Shown here: positions 51,433-63,260 of the stretch, piece after piece
Position numbering within the stretch: position 1 is the first letter of the stretch
How the letters are laid out: each line of letters starts with the position of its first letter
NCBI RefSeq assembly: GCF_900156435.1
Contig: NZ_FTPQ01000002.1
Span: forward strand, 372,001 to 436,000
Length of the DNA stretch: 64,000 bases
Direction: 5' to 3'
Origin: Microbacterium sp. RU1D
GTDB taxonomy: Bacteria > Actinomycetota > Actinomycetes > Actinomycetales > Microbacteriaceae
The notes under the pieces: model-generated
What the model saw: only the letters and a program-made list of their open reading frames with translations
Told to the model about the DNA's origin: nothing
Databases searched by the model: none
Made by a program: the position numbers and the translations under genes

Positions 51433-53112
51433 GTGACGAGCTTCGATCCGCCGCGCCCCTGGACCTCGAGCTATGCCGCGGGGGTGCCCGAGGATCTGGA
51501 GCCCCAGACGGGCTCGCTCCTCGACATCGTCGACGCCTCCACGCGCGACTATCCCGATGCGCCGGCCCTGCAGTTCTTCGGACGCGAGACCACCTACGCC
51601 GAGATGTCGGAGCAGATCTCACGCGCCGCAGCGGCCCTCGCCGCGCACGGCGTGCGCGCCGGCGACCCGGTGGCGCTCGTGCTGCCGAACTGCCCGCAGC
51701 ACATCGTCGCGTTCTACGCCGTGCTGCGGCTCGGGGCGGTCGTCGTCGAGCACAACCCGCTCTACACCCCGCGCGAGCTGCGCAAGCAGTTCGAGGACCA
51801 CGGCGCGAAGCACGCGATCGTGTGGAGCAAGGTCGTGGCGACGGTGCAGGAGTTCCCCGCCGATCTGCGTCTGACCACCCTCATCTCGGTGGACGTGACC
51901 CGGGCGATGCCGTGGACGACGCGTCTCGCGCTGCGGCTGCCGGTCGCCAAGGCGCGCGAGTCGCGCGCCGCGCTGCACGCCGCCACCAAGGGCGCGGTGG
52001 AGTGGGACGACCTCGTCCGGCACGATCCACTGCCCGCCTCGCATCCGCGCCCGGTGTCGTCGGATCTCGCCATCATCCAGTACACGAGCGGCACCACCGG
52101 CACCCCGAAGGGCGCCATGCTCACCCACGCCAATCTGCTGGCCAACGCCGCTCAGGCGCGGGCCTGGGTGCCGCAGATCGTGCGGGGCGAGGGATGCGTC
52201 GTGTACGCCGTTCTGCCGATGTTCCACGCCTACGGCCTGACGCTCTGCCTCACGTTCGCGATGTCGATGGGCGCCCGGCTCGTGCTCTTCCCGAAGTTCG
52301 ACGCCGACCTCGTGCTCGCCGTGACGAAGAAGCATCCCGCGACGTTCCTACCGCTCGTCCCGCCGATCGCGGAACGGCTGCTGGCCGCCGCCCGGGCGCA
52401 GGGGGTGTCGCTCGCGGGGACCGACGTCGCCATCTCGGGCGCCATGGCACTGCCGCACGAGCTGGTCGTGCCCTTCGAGAAGGCCACGGGCGGATACCTC
52501 GTCGAGGGGTACGGGCTGAGCGAGTGCTCCCCCGTGCTGATGGCCAACCCCGTAGCCGACAACCGCGTCGCGGGCACGGTCGGCCTTCCGCTTCCGGGCA
52601 CCGAATGCCGTGTGGTCGATCCCGACGACCCGCGCACGGATGTCGAGCGCGGGGAGCTCATCGTGCGGGGACCGCAGGTGTTCTCGGGCTACTACGGCAA
52701 GCCGGAGGAGACCGAGGAGGTGTTCGTCGACGGATGGTTCCGCACCGGCGACATCGTAACGATCGACGAAGGCGGCTTCGTCCGCATCGTCGACCGCATC
52801 AAGGAGCTCATCATCACCGGCGGCTTCAACGTCGCCCCGACCGAGGTCGAGAACGTGCTGCGCCAGCACCCCGGCGTCGCCGACGTCGCGGTGGTGGGGC
52901 TTCCGAGCGAGCACTCGGGTGAGGAGGTCGTCGCGGCGGTCGTGCCGACCTCCCCGAGCGAGCTCGACGTCGAAGCGGTGCGGGCGTTCGCGCGCGGCAT
53001 CCTGACTCCGTACAAGGTGCCGCGTCGCATCATGGTCGTCGACGAGCTGCCGCGCTCGCTCATCGGCAAGGTTCTGCGCCGCCAGGTGCGCGAGCAACTG
53101 CTCTCCCGCTGA
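51433..53112 (+). CDS. long-chain fatty acid-CoA ligase (FadD-like)
   Basis: This 559-residue adenylate-forming enzyme activates fatty acids with ATP and CoA. Core motifs are IIQYTSGTTGTPKGAMLTH near residue 217, EGYGLSECSP and the C-terminal GWFRTGDIVTIDEGGFVRIVDRIKELI, in part WFRTGDIV and RIVDRIKELI. The catalytic Lys is in PRSLIGKVLRR. The GTG lies 6 nt after TAGGCT, a leaderless pattern. It is divergent from gatC. Chain-length preference cannot be judged. Confidence 0.93.
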   Translation: MTSFDPPRPWTSSYAAGVPEDLEPQTGSLLDIVDASTRDYPDAPALQFFGRETTYAEMSEQISRAAAALAAHGVRAGDPVALVLPNCPQHIVAFYAVLRLGAVVVEHNPLYTPRELRKQFEDHGAKHAIVWSKVVATVQEFPADLRLTTLISVDVTRAMPWTTRLALRLPVAKARESRAALHAATKGAVEWDDLVRHDPLPASHPRPVSSDLAIIQYTSGTTGTPKGAMLTHANLLANAAQARAWVPQIVRGEGCVVYAVLPMFHAYGLTLCLTFAMSMGARLVLFPKFDADLVLAVTKKHPATFLPLVPPIAERLLAAARAQGVSLAGTDVAISGAMALPHELVVPFEKATGGYLVEGYGLSECSPVLMANPVADNRVAGTVGLPLPGTECRVVDPDDPRTDVERGELIVRGPQVFSGYYGKPEETEEVFVDGWFRTGDIVTIDEGGFVRIVDRIKELIITGGFNVAPTEVENVLRQHPGVADVAVVGLPSEHSGEEVVAAVVPTSPSELDVEAVRAFARGILTPYKVPRRIMVVDELPRSLIGKVLRRQVREQLLSR

Positions 53113-53236
53113 CTCCTGCACCGCGGAACCGGCTGGGCGCAAGGGGCGCAGGAAAATCCGACCGTTCGCCGACGCGTCGATACGGTGAGGCGATGGGCCG
53201 ATCCCGGGCCCGACCGTGACCTTTGGGGGGAATCAC

Positions 53237-53737
53237 ATGATCATCAAGCGCGCCTCGTTCGCCGCCGTCGCCGCCGCCGCTCTGCTGCTGGCCGGGTGTT
53301 CGGGCGGAGGCTCTTCGGATGCCGACTCCGCCGCTCAGGAGAGCACGGCACCGAGTCCGGTCGCGTCGAGCCCGGCCCCGTCACCGACCTCGTCGACCGT
53401 CGCGCCTGCCGGGGAGCAGTCCACACAGGACGCCTGCCAGATCATCATCGCGTCGTTCAACGACGTGACCGCGGCCAGCAGCGACATCGACACCTCGGAC
53501 CCGCAGGCGGCGGTCGACCGCTTCAAGGAACTCGCGACCAAGGTGCAGGGCGACTTCTCGCAGATCACGAACGACGAGATCGCCCCCGTCGCCCAGAACG
53601 CCAGTCAGACGCTGAGCCAGTACGTCACGTTCCTCGAGGGAGTGATGGCCGACCCGAGCACCGCGAGCGGGCTGAGCGAGCAGGTCACCGCTCTGCAGGA
53701 GAGCTTCACGCAGGCCGGCAACGCCTGCGCCGGCTGA
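53237..53737 (+). CDS. secreted lipoprotein of unknown function
   Basis: This 166-residue protein has a lipoprotein signal with lipobox LAGC (Cys near residue 22), then a Ser/Ala/Pro-rich linker to about residue 62. A predicted all-helical domain follows (CQIIIASFNDVTAASSDID, ATKVQGDFSQITNDEIAPVAQNASQTL) and includes two cysteines (DACQ and NACAG), possibly a disulfide. No known family is recognised. The ATG is preceded by GGGGGGAATCAC, a usable ribosome binding site. The DNA directly downstream is a tandem array. Confidence 0.85.
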   Translation: MIIKRASFAAVAAAALLLAGCSGGGSSDADSAAQESTAPSPVASSPAPSPTSSTVAPAGEQSTQDACQIIIASFNDVTAASSDIDTSDPQAAVDRFKELATKVQGDFSQITNDEIAPVAQNASQTLSQYVTFLEGVMADPSTASGLSEQVTALQESFTQAGNACAG

Positions 53738-53816
53738 CCGGCCGCGCAACCGGAGAAGGCGGGGCCGCGGCTCCGTGGGCGGGGACGGCAAGGTTGCGCC
53801 CTCGCTGGCCCGGATG

Positions 53817-54140
53817 GCGGGGCTGCGGCCTCGCGGCCGCGGACAGCGGGGCTGGGCCTCGCGGGCCGCGACGGCGACGCTGAGGCCCCCCGCGCCGGCA
53901 AGGGCGGGGCTGCAGCCTCTCGGGCCAAGACGGCGGGGCTGCGGCCTCGTGGCCGAGGACAGCGGGGCTGGGGCCTCGCGGGCCAGGACGGCGGGGCTAC
54001 GGCCTCGCGGCCGAGGACAGCGGGGCTGGGGCCTCGCGGGCCGCGACGGCGACGCTGAGGCCCCCGTGCCGGCAAGGGCGGGGCTGCGGCCTCGCAGGCC
54101 AGGACGGCGCACCCAGGCCACGAAGGGCCGGGCTGCGGCC
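53817..54140. repeat. 29-bp tandem repeat array, ten to eleven units
   Basis: Units follow GCGGGGCTGCGGCCTCGCGG-CCGAGGACA with variants and occupy most of the 417-bp gap (53738-54154) between the lipoprotein and the end of ligA. A variant block starting GCGACGCTGAGGCCCC occurs at 53874 and 54049, 175 bp apart, showing a six-unit higher-order duplication. Unit length is not a multiple of three, and no gene is credible here. Confidence 0.85.
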
Positions 54141-54154
54141 CCGCCCTTTCCGCC

Positions 54155-56641
<2,487 letters not shown>

Positions 56642-57739
56642 TCAGACCTCGATCGGCACCGCCGACACCGTCCGATCGATCGTGAACTGCCCGATCACCC
56701 GCGTCCCGTCGTACAACACGGCGGTCTGGCCGGGAGCGACGCCGTCGAACGGCGTCTCGGGACGGACGGTCACCACCCCGTCCTCGAGCACCGCCTCGGC
56801 CGGCACCGGGTCGGCGTGGGCCCGGATCTGCACGTCGCATGCGAACGTCGTCTCGGACGGCGCGCGACCGGCCCAGGTGAAGCGCTCCCCCGCGATCTCG
56901 CTGCAGGCCAGGGCTTCCTTCGGTCCCACCACGACGGTGTTGTTCACCGGCCGCACCTCGAGCACGAACCGGGGCTTGCCGTCGGATGCCGGAACCCCGA
57001 GCTGCAGCCCTCGTCGCTGACCGACGGTGAAGGCGTGCGCCCCCTCGTGCGTGCCCACGACGGCGCCGGTGCGGTCGAGGATCTCCCCGCGCTCCGCGCC
57101 GACCTTGTCGGCGAGCCAGCCGCGCGTGTCGCCGTCGGGGATGAAGCAGATGTCGTGACTGTCGGGCTTGTGCGCGACGGTGAGTCCCCGCGCCTCGGCC
57201 TCCGCCCGCACGACCGCCTTGGAGGGGGTCGAGCCGAGCGGGAAGTAGGTGTGCGCGAGCTGCTCGGCCGTGAGCACGCCGAGCACGTACGACTGATCCT
57301 TCGCGTTGTCGGACGCGCGATGCAGCTCGCGCCCCTCGGGGGTGTCGACGAGGGTGGCGTAGTGACCGGTGCAGACCGCGTCGAAGCCGAGCTCGATCGC
57401 GCGTTCGAGGAGGGCCGCGAACTTGATCTTCTCGTTGCACCGCATGCAGGGGTTGGGCGTGCGACCCGCGCGGTATTCCGACACGAAGTCCTCGATCACG
57501 TCGTCGCGGAAGCGCTCCGAGAAGTCCCACACGTAGAACGGCATCCCGAGCTTGTCGGCGGCACGGCGCGCGTCCATCGCGTCCTCGATCGTGCAGCAGC
57601 CGCGGCTGCCGGCGCGCAGCGTTCCCCCCGCGCGCGACAGCGCGAGGTGCACGCCGACGACGTCGTGACCGGCCTCCACGGCGCGGGCCGCCGCCACCGC
57701 GGAGTCCACGCCACCGCTCATCGCCGCCAGAACTCGCAT
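56642..57739 (-). CDS. mnmA: tRNA-specific 2-thiouridylase MnmA
   Basis: This 365-residue enzyme adds sulfur to uridine 34 of Lys, Glu and Gln tRNAs. The PP-loop [12 protein letters not shown] is at the N-terminus, the catalytic cysteines are in [14 protein letters not shown] and [11 protein letters not shown], and GHYATLV is conserved. It lies 9 bp after a cysteine desulfurase gene on the same strand, the likely sulfur donor. An extra CC pair (RGCCTIEDA) is typical for this branch. Confidence 0.96.
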   Translation of the reverse strand: MRVLAAMSGGVDSAVAAARAVEAGHDVVGVHLALSRAGGTLRAGSRGCCTIEDAMDARRAADKLGMPFYVWDFSERFRDDVIEDFVSEYRAGRTPNPCMRCNEKIKFAALLERAIELGFDAVCTGHYATLVDTPEGRELHRASDNAKDQSYVLGVLTAEQLAHTYFPLGSTPSKAVVRAEAEARGLTVAHKPDSHDICFIPDGDTRGWLADKVGAERGEILDRTGAVVGTHEGAHAFTVGQRRGLQLGVPASDGKPRFVLEVRPVNNTVVVGPKEALACSEIAGERFTWAGRAPSETTFACDVQIRAHADPVPAEAVLEDGVVTVRPETPFDGVAPGQTAVLYDGTRVIGQFTIDRTVSAVPIEV

Positions 57740-57748
57740 CGTCCCAGT

Positions 57749-58960
57749 CTACGAACGCCCCGCTGGACGGGCGCCGGATGCCGATCGGGCACCGGAGACA
57801 CCGGATGCCACGGCCCGCGCGTACGCGTCGGGGAGCCGGGCGAGCACGGCCTCGATGTCGTCGGCCGTGGAGGTGTGCCCGAGGGTGAACCGCAGCACGG
57901 AGCGCGCCGCGCGATCGTCGAGGCCGAGGGCGAGGACCACGTGCGAGGGCTCCGCCACCCCCGCCTGACAGGCCGATCCGGTCGAGACCGCGACCCCCGC
58001 CATGTCGAGCAGGAACAGCAGCGTCTCGCCGGCGGCATCCGGGAAGAGCACGTGCGCGTTGCCGGGCAGACGTCCATCGGGGGCGCCGAGCAGCCGCGCG
58101 CCGGGAATCGACTGCAGGATGCCGCTCACCAGGCGATCGCGCAGCGCGCTCAGGCGCGCGCTCTCCCTCTCGCGCTCGGCCTCGGCCGCCGTCGCCGCGG
58201 CGGCGAACGCGGCCGCTCCCGCCACGTCCTGCGTGCCGGCGCGGAGCCCGCGCTGCTGGCCGCCCCCGTGCAGCAGCGGAGTCATCGCGGCGTGCCGGGA
58301 AACGACGGCCGCCCCCACGCCGACCGGTCCGCCGACCTTGTGCGCCGACACCGACAGCGCGACCAGGCCCCCGCTACCCGCACCGTTCCCGCGCCAGGCG
58401 CCGAAGTCGACGGCGATCTGCCCGAGCGCCGAGACCGCGTCCAGGTGCAGGGGGATTCCGGCACCGGATGCCGCGGCGGCCAGGCCCGCGGCATCCTGGA
58501 TCGTCCCGACCTCGTTGCTGGCCACGAGCGCGGTCGCGAGGGCGGCGCCCGGCAGAGCGGCGGCGAAGGCCTCGGCGTCGATGCGACCGAGTCCGTCGAG
58601 CGGCACGGCGCGGACGTCGGCGTCCTGGGTCGCGGCGAGCCACCCGACGACATCGAGGGTCGCGTGGTGCTCACCGTCGGGCAGCACCACGGCACGGGTG
58701 CTGGCCGCGCGCGACCACCAGAGCCCCTTCAGGGCGAGGTTCGCCGCCTCCGTGCCACCGGAGGTGAGCACCACCTCGATGCTCTGGCATCCGAGGATCC
58801 CGGCGAGGGTGTCGCGGGCGTCCTCGAGGAGACGGCGGGCGTCCTGCCCCGCGCCATGGATCGAGGAGGGGTTGCCGAGCACCTCGTGTGCGGCGAGCCA
58901 CGCCTCCCGCGCCTCTGCGCGAAGAGGCGTCGTCGCTGCGTGATCGAGGTAGACCCGCAT
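57749..58960 (-). CDS. iscS: cysteine desulfurase (IscS/NifS-like)
   Basis: This 403-residue PLP enzyme mobilises sulfur from cysteine. It begins with YLDHAATTPLR, has the PLP histidine in DGEHHATLD, the Lys in SVSAHKVGGPVGVG and the catalytic Cys in STGSACQAGV, with a long flexible loop of the class I type. It precedes mnmA closely, so sulfur delivery to tRNA thiolation is the likely role. A ribosome binding site GGGAGGGTGG precedes the ATG. The promoter region is shared with glgX. Confidence 0.94.
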   Translation of the reverse strand: MRVYLDHAATTPLRAEAREAWLAAHEVLGNPSSIHGAGQDARRLLEDARDTLAGILGCQSIEVVLTSGGTEAANLALKGLWWSRAASTRAVVLPDGEHHATLDVVGWLAATQDADVRAVPLDGLGRIDAEAFAAALPGAALATALVASNEVGTIQDAAGLAAAASGAGIPLHLDAVSALGQIAVDFGAWRGNGAGSGGLVALSVSAHKVGGPVGVGAAVVSRHAAMTPLLHGGGQQRGLRAGTQDVAGAAAFAAAATAAEAERERESARLSALRDRLVSGILQSIPGARLLGAPDGRLPGNAHVLFPDAAGETLLFLLDMAGVAVSTGSACQAGVAEPSHVVLALGLDDRAARSVLRFTLGHTSTADDIEAVLARLPDAYARAVASGVSGARSASGARPAGRS

Positions 58961-59007
58961 CCGCCACCCTCCCGGTTCCGCCGTCCGCTTTCACTAGCCT
59001 AAGACGC
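58961..59007. promoter_or_regulatory. divergent iscS/glgX promoter with shared TAGCCTA
   Basis: TAGCCTA at 58995-59001 reads TAGCCT rightward, ending 7 nt before the glgX ATG (leaderless), and TAGGCT leftward (59001-58996), giving iscS a leader of about 29 nt with ribosome binding site. The whole gap is only 47 bp. Confidence 0.55.
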
Positions 59008-61107
59008 ATGGTCCGACCCGAGACTGTCCTGCCCGCCCGCTCCGCCGCCCGCCCGAGCCTGCTGAGCCCCGCCCTCGACGACCTCGGGGTGCGCCTGGGT
59101 CCCGACGGCGGAACCCTCCGCGTGTGGTCGGGCGCCGCCGATGCCATGCAGCTGCTCCTCTTCGACGAGGTCGACCTCGATTGGGCGACCGAGACCATCA
59201 CCATGACCCCGGCCGGCGACGGCGTCTTCGAGGCGTCGACGCCGCTCCTGCGGCCCGGAGCACGTTATGCGATCCGCGTCGGCGGACCGCACGGCCCGGG
59301 TCACACCTTCAACCCGCAGTCGCTGCTGATCGAGCCGTACTCGCGCGGACTCGTCTCGGGCGGCTTCGGCGACTGGCGCTCGGTCGTGGTCGAGGGATCG
59401 TTCGACTGGGGATCGTCGTCCAAGCCGCGGGTGCCGATGGACCGCACGGTGATCTACGAGGGACACGTCAAGGGCCTGACCAAGCGGCATCCCTTCATCC
59501 CTCCGGCCCTGCACGGCACCTACGCGGGCCTCGCGCACCCGGCCATGATCGATCACCTGCTCTCGCTCGGGGTCACCAGCGTCGAGCTCCTCCCCGTGCA
59601 CGCCTTCGCCACCGAGCCGCGCCTGCTGCAGCTCGGACTGTCGAACTACTGGGGCTACAACTCCCTCAACTTCTTCACCCCGCACGCGCCGTACGCCACG
59701 GCCGCCAGCCGCGCCGAAGGCCCCGATGCGGTCCTTCGCGAATTCAAGGGGATGGTCAAGCTCCTGCACGAGGCCGGTCTCGAGGTGCTGCTCGACGTCG
59801 TCTACAACCACACCGCGGAAGAGGGCATCGGCGGGCCGCGCACGAGCCTGCGCGGCATCGACAACAGCGCCTACTACCGACAGAGCGCCGAGGGTGTCTA
59901 CATCGACGAGACCGGGTGCGGCAACGCGCTGAACACCTCGACGGATGCCGCGGCCCGGCTCGTCCTGGACTCCCTGCGCTACTGGGCCGAAGACGTGCAG
60001 ATCGACGGCTTCCGCTTCGACCTGGCGGTCACCCTGGGTCGCGACGCGCAGCACTCGTTCACCCCCGACCACCCGCTGCTCACGGCCATCCGCGACGACG
60101 AACGGCTGGCGGGGACGAAGCTCATCGCCGAGCCGTGGGACGTCGGCATGGGCGGGTGGCAGACGGGCAACTTCGGCCCCGGATGGCTCGAGTGGAACGA
60201 CCGCTACCGCGACCGCGTCCGCAACTTCTGGCTCAGCGACATCGACTACGCGCGCCGGGCCGACACCGCCCCCGTCGGCGTCGGAGGGTTCGCCACCCGG
60301 CTCGCGGGATCGTCGAACACCTTCAGCGAAGACCGCGGGCCCCTCGCGAGCGTGAACTTCGTGACCGCGCACGACGGGTTCACGCTGCGCGACCTCGTGT
60401 CGTACGACGTCAAGCACAACCTCGGCAACGGGGAGCAGAACCGCGACGGCGCCGACACCAACCGCTCCTTCAACCACGGCGCCGAGGGTCGCACGACCGA
60501 CGAGCGCGTGCTCGCCACGCGGCGGAAGGCCATGCGCAATCTCATGGGGACGCTGCTGCTCTCGGCGGGCGTGCCCATGATCACGGCGGGCGACGAGATG
60601 GGACGCACGCAGCGCGGGAACAACAACGCCTACTGCCACGATTCCGCCCTCACCTGGCTGTCGTGGGACCTCGCGCCGTGGCAGCGCGACCTGTTCGCGC
60701 ACACGCAGCGACTGCTGCAGGTACGGCGGGACAACCCTGCCCTGCGTCCGCGGCGGTTCGCGCGACTCGGGGAGCGCATCCCGTCGGCATCCGTCATGGA
60801 GTGGTTCGACGAGCACGGCGAGACCATGTCGAGCGACCGGTGGAACGACCCCGCGCACCGCACCCTGCAGTACCTGGCGACCTCGACGCCCGAGGACGAG
60901 GCGCCGAACCGGGTGCTGCTCGTGGTGCACGGCACCGAAAAGGACACCGAGATCGTGCTGCCGGAGATCGAGGGCGAAGCGGGCGTCGCCTACGTCGCCC
61001 TCTGGTCCAGCGCCGACGAGGCCCCCGACAGCGCCGAGGCGCGCTTCGCCCCGGGGGACGTGGTAGCCGTGGCGGGCGCGTCGATGCTGTTGTTCCGCGT
61101 CGAGTAA
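59008..61107 (+). CDS. glgX: glycogen debranching enzyme GlgX
   Basis: This 699-residue GH13 isoamylase removes alpha-1,6 branches from limit dextrins. An N-terminal carbohydrate module (LRVWSGAADAMQLLLFDE) precedes the barrel, with DVVYNHTAE, GFRFDLAVTLG (nucleophile Asp), LIAEPWDVG (acid Glu) and VTAHDGFTLRDLV in order. The ATG lies 7 nt after TAGCCT, a leaderless pattern; the reading frame continues upstream only as a shadow of the desulfurase gene. It is upstream of glgE and glgB, same strand. Confidence 0.95.
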   Translation: MVRPETVLPARSAARPSLLSPALDDLGVRLGPDGGTLRVWSGAADAMQLLLFDEVDLDWATETITMTPAGDGVFEASTPLLRPGARYAIRVGGPHGPGHTFNPQSLLIEPYSRGLVSGGFGDWRSVVVEGSFDWGSSSKPRVPMDRTVIYEGHVKGLTKRHPFIPPALHGTYAGLAHPAMIDHLLSLGVTSVELLPVHAFATEPRLLQLGLSNYWGYNSLNFFTPHAPYATAASRAEGPDAVLREFKGMVKLLHEAGLEVLLDVVYNHTAEEGIGGPRTSLRGIDNSAYYRQSAEGVYIDETGCGNALNTSTDAAARLVLDSLRYWAEDVQIDGFRFDLAVTLGRDAQHSFTPDHPLLTAIRDDERLAGTKLIAEPWDVGMGGWQTGNFGPGWLEWNDRYRDRVRNFWLSDIDYARRADTAPVGVGGFATRLAGSSNTFSEDRGPLASVNFVTAHDGFTLRDLVSYDVKHNLGNGEQNRDGADTNRSFNHGAEGRTTDERVLATRRKAMRNLMGTLLLSAGVPMITAGDEMGRTQRGNNNAYCHDSALTWLSWDLAPWQRDLFAHTQRLLQVRRDNPALRPRRFARLGERIPSASVMEWFDEHGETMSSDRWNDPAHRTLQYLATSTPEDEAPNRVLLVVHGTEKDTEIVLPEIEGEAGVAYVALWSSADEAPDSAEARFAPGDVVAVAGASMLLFRVE

Positions 61108-61175
61108 CAGACGCCCCCTGTCAAGGCCGCGCGAAACGATACGGCAACGTCGGTGGCCCGCGATAGGTTCGGACC
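61108..61175 (+). promoter_or_regulatory. glgE promoter, leaderless type
   Basis: In this 68-bp gap TAGGTT at 61164-61169 ends 6 nt before the glgE GTG, with no ribosome binding site. TTGACA-like sequence is lacking at the -35 distance. glgE can therefore be transcribed independently of glgX. Confidence 0.55.
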
Positions 61176-63260
61176 GTGGCCACCACGACGACTCCTTCGC
61201 CCGAGCTGCCCTGGCGCAGCGCCGCCTCGATCCCCGTGCGTCCGGTCAAGCCGACGCCGACCTCGCGCAGCGTCGTGACGCCGCGCATCCCGATGGCGCT
61301 GCCGCACCCGAGCGTCCCGGGGGGACGGTTCCGGCCTTCCGCCTACGTCGGGGAAGCCGTGCCGTTCACGGTCACCGCGTTCCGCGAGGGGCACGATCGA
61401 ATCGGTGTGCAGGTGCGTCTGTTCTCACCCTCCGGCGACGAGTCGCTACACCGTCTCAGCCCGCTGAACGACGGATTCGACCGGTGGTCCACGCTCGTCG
61501 CGCCGCTCGAGCAGGGCGTCTGGCGCTTCCGCTTCGAATCGTTCGCCGACGACTTCGCGACCTGGGAGCACGCGGCCGAGCTCAAGATCGCCGCGGGGGT
61601 CGATTCCGCCCTCATGCGCGAGATGGGTGCCCAGCTGTTCGACCGCGCACGCGGTGAGAAGAAGCGTCCCGGGAGCGACAAAGACCGCCTCTACGAGGCC
61701 GCCCGCGCGCTGCGCGACCCCGAGGTGCACGACGACACCGCCCTGCAGATCGTGCGCGACCCAGCGATCGCCGCGCTGTTCGACGCCCGTCCGATGATGG
61801 GCCTTGTCTCGGTGGGCAAGGATGCCGAACTCCTGGTGGAGCGCGAGCGCGCCGGGGTCGGCGCCTGGTACGAGTTCTTCCCCCGGTCCGAGGGCGCCAC
61901 GCGCCGCGACGACGGAACGGTGATCAGCGGCACCTTCCGCACGGCCGTCGACCGTCTGCCGGGAGTGGCCGGCATGGGCTTCGACGTGCTCTACCTCCCG
62001 CCGATCCACCCCATCGGCGTCACCAACCGCAAGGGCCCCAACAACACCCTCATCACGCAGCCGGGCGACCCCGGGTCGCCGTGGGCCATCGGCGCCGCCG
62101 CGGGCGGCCACGACACCGTGCACCCCGACCTCGGCACCCTCGAGGACTTCCGTGCGTTCGTCGCCGCCGCGCGCGAGAACGACATCGAGGTGGCCCTCGA
62201 CCTCGCGCTGCAGGCCTCCCCCGACCACCCGTGGGTCGCCGAGCACCCCGAGTGGTTCACGACGCTCCCCGACGGCTCGATCGCGTTCGCCGAGAACCCG
62301 CCCAAGAAGTACCAGGACATCTACCCGGTCAACTTCGACAACGACCCCGAGGGCATCCGCGCCGAGGTGCTGCGCATCGTGCGCCACTGGATCGCGCAGG
62401 GCGTCACGATCTTCCGCGTCGACAACCCGCACACGAAGCCCCTGCAGTTCTGGGAGTGGTTGATCGCGACCGTCAGCGCCGAAGAACCCGACGCCGTTTT
62501 CCTCGCGGAGGCGTTCACGCGCCCGGCCCCTCTCCAGGGGCTCGCCATGGCGGGCTTCCAGCAGAGCTATACCTACTTCACCTGGCGCAACACGAAGGAG
62601 GAGCTCGAGGAGTTCCTCGGCGGGCTCGCCCACGAGACCGACGACTTCCTGCGGCCCAACCTCTTCGTCAACACCCCCGACATCCTCACGGAGTACCTGC
62701 AATTCGGGGGCCGCCCGGCCTACAAGATCCGCGCCGCGATCGCCGCGACCGCCGCTCCCACGTACGGGGTCTACGCCGGCTATGAGCTCTACGAGAACGT
62801 CGCGCGCCCGGGCTCGGAAGAGAACATCGACAATGAGAAGTACGAGTACAAGTTCCGCGACTGGGCGGGCGCCGAGGCGGCGGGCGATTCCCTCGCCCCG
62901 TACCTGCGCATGCTCAACGCCGCCCGTCGCGCCCACCCGGCACTCCGCCAGCTGCGCAACCTCCAGGTGCACTGGAGCGACGACGACGCGATCCTGGTGT
63001 ACTCCAAGCACCTCGACGCCGCCCTCAGCCCCACGGGCGTCTCCGACACGGTGATCGTCGTCGCCAACGTCGACCCGCACTCCGCGCGTGAGACCACCGT
63101 CCACCTCGACACGACCGTGTTCGGCGTCGAGCCCGGCGCGTCGTACGACGTCGAAGACCTCGTGACCGGCCAGGTCTGGACCTGGGCCGACCACAACTTC
63201 GTCCGCCTCGACGCCTTCAGCGAGCCCGTGCACATCCTGCACGTCAAGGAGAACCGATGA
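61176..63260 (+). CDS. glgE: alpha-1,4-glucan:maltose-1-phosphate maltosyltransferase GlgE
   Basis: This 694-residue GH13_3 enzyme extends alpha-glucan with maltose from maltose 1-phosphate. After a Pro/Ser-rich N-terminus and domain N (RIGVQVRLFSPSG) the barrel shows VLYLPPIHPIGVTNRKG, the catalytic nucleophile in IFRVDNPHTKP and the acid in FLAEAFTRP, all GlgE hallmarks. The dimer-forming insert and C-terminal beta domain are present. The GTG start is leaderless; the stop overlaps the glgB start (ATGA). An unusual N-terminal 40 residues contain repeated Pro-Val/Thr. Confidence 0.96.
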   Translation: MATTTTPSPELPWRSAASIPVRPVKPTPTSRSVVTPRIPMALPHPSVPGGRFRPSAYVGEAVPFTVTAFREGHDRIGVQVRLFSPSGDESLHRLSPLNDGFDRWSTLVAPLEQGVWRFRFESFADDFATWEHAAELKIAAGVDSALMREMGAQLFDRARGEKKRPGSDKDRLYEAARALRDPEVHDDTALQIVRDPAIAALFDARPMMGLVSVGKDAELLVERERAGVGAWYEFFPRSEGATRRDDGTVISGTFRTAVDRLPGVAGMGFDVLYLPPIHPIGVTNRKGPNNTLITQPGDPGSPWAIGAAAGGHDTVHPDLGTLEDFRAFVAAARENDIEVALDLALQASPDHPWVAEHPEWFTTLPDGSIAFAENPPKKYQDIYPVNFDNDPEGIRAEVLRIVRHWIAQGVTIFRVDNPHTKPLQFWEWLIATVSAEEPDAVFLAEAFTRPAPLQGLAMAGFQQSYTYFTWRNTKEELEEFLGGLAHETDDFLRPNLFVNTPDILTEYLQFGGRPAYKIRAAIAATAAPTYGVYAGYELYENVARPGSEENIDNEKYEYKFRDWAGAEAAGDSLAPYLRMLNAARRAHPALRQLRNLQVHWSDDDAILVYSKHLDAALSPTGVSDTVIVVANVDPHSARETTVHLDTTVFGVEPGASYDVEDLVTGQVWTWADHNFVRLDAFSEPVHILHVKENR

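Noticed and set aside
53817..54140. 29-bp array considered as a CRISPR or as repeat protein
   Set aside because: Repeats abut without unique spacers, and 29 is not a multiple of three, so no frame persists.
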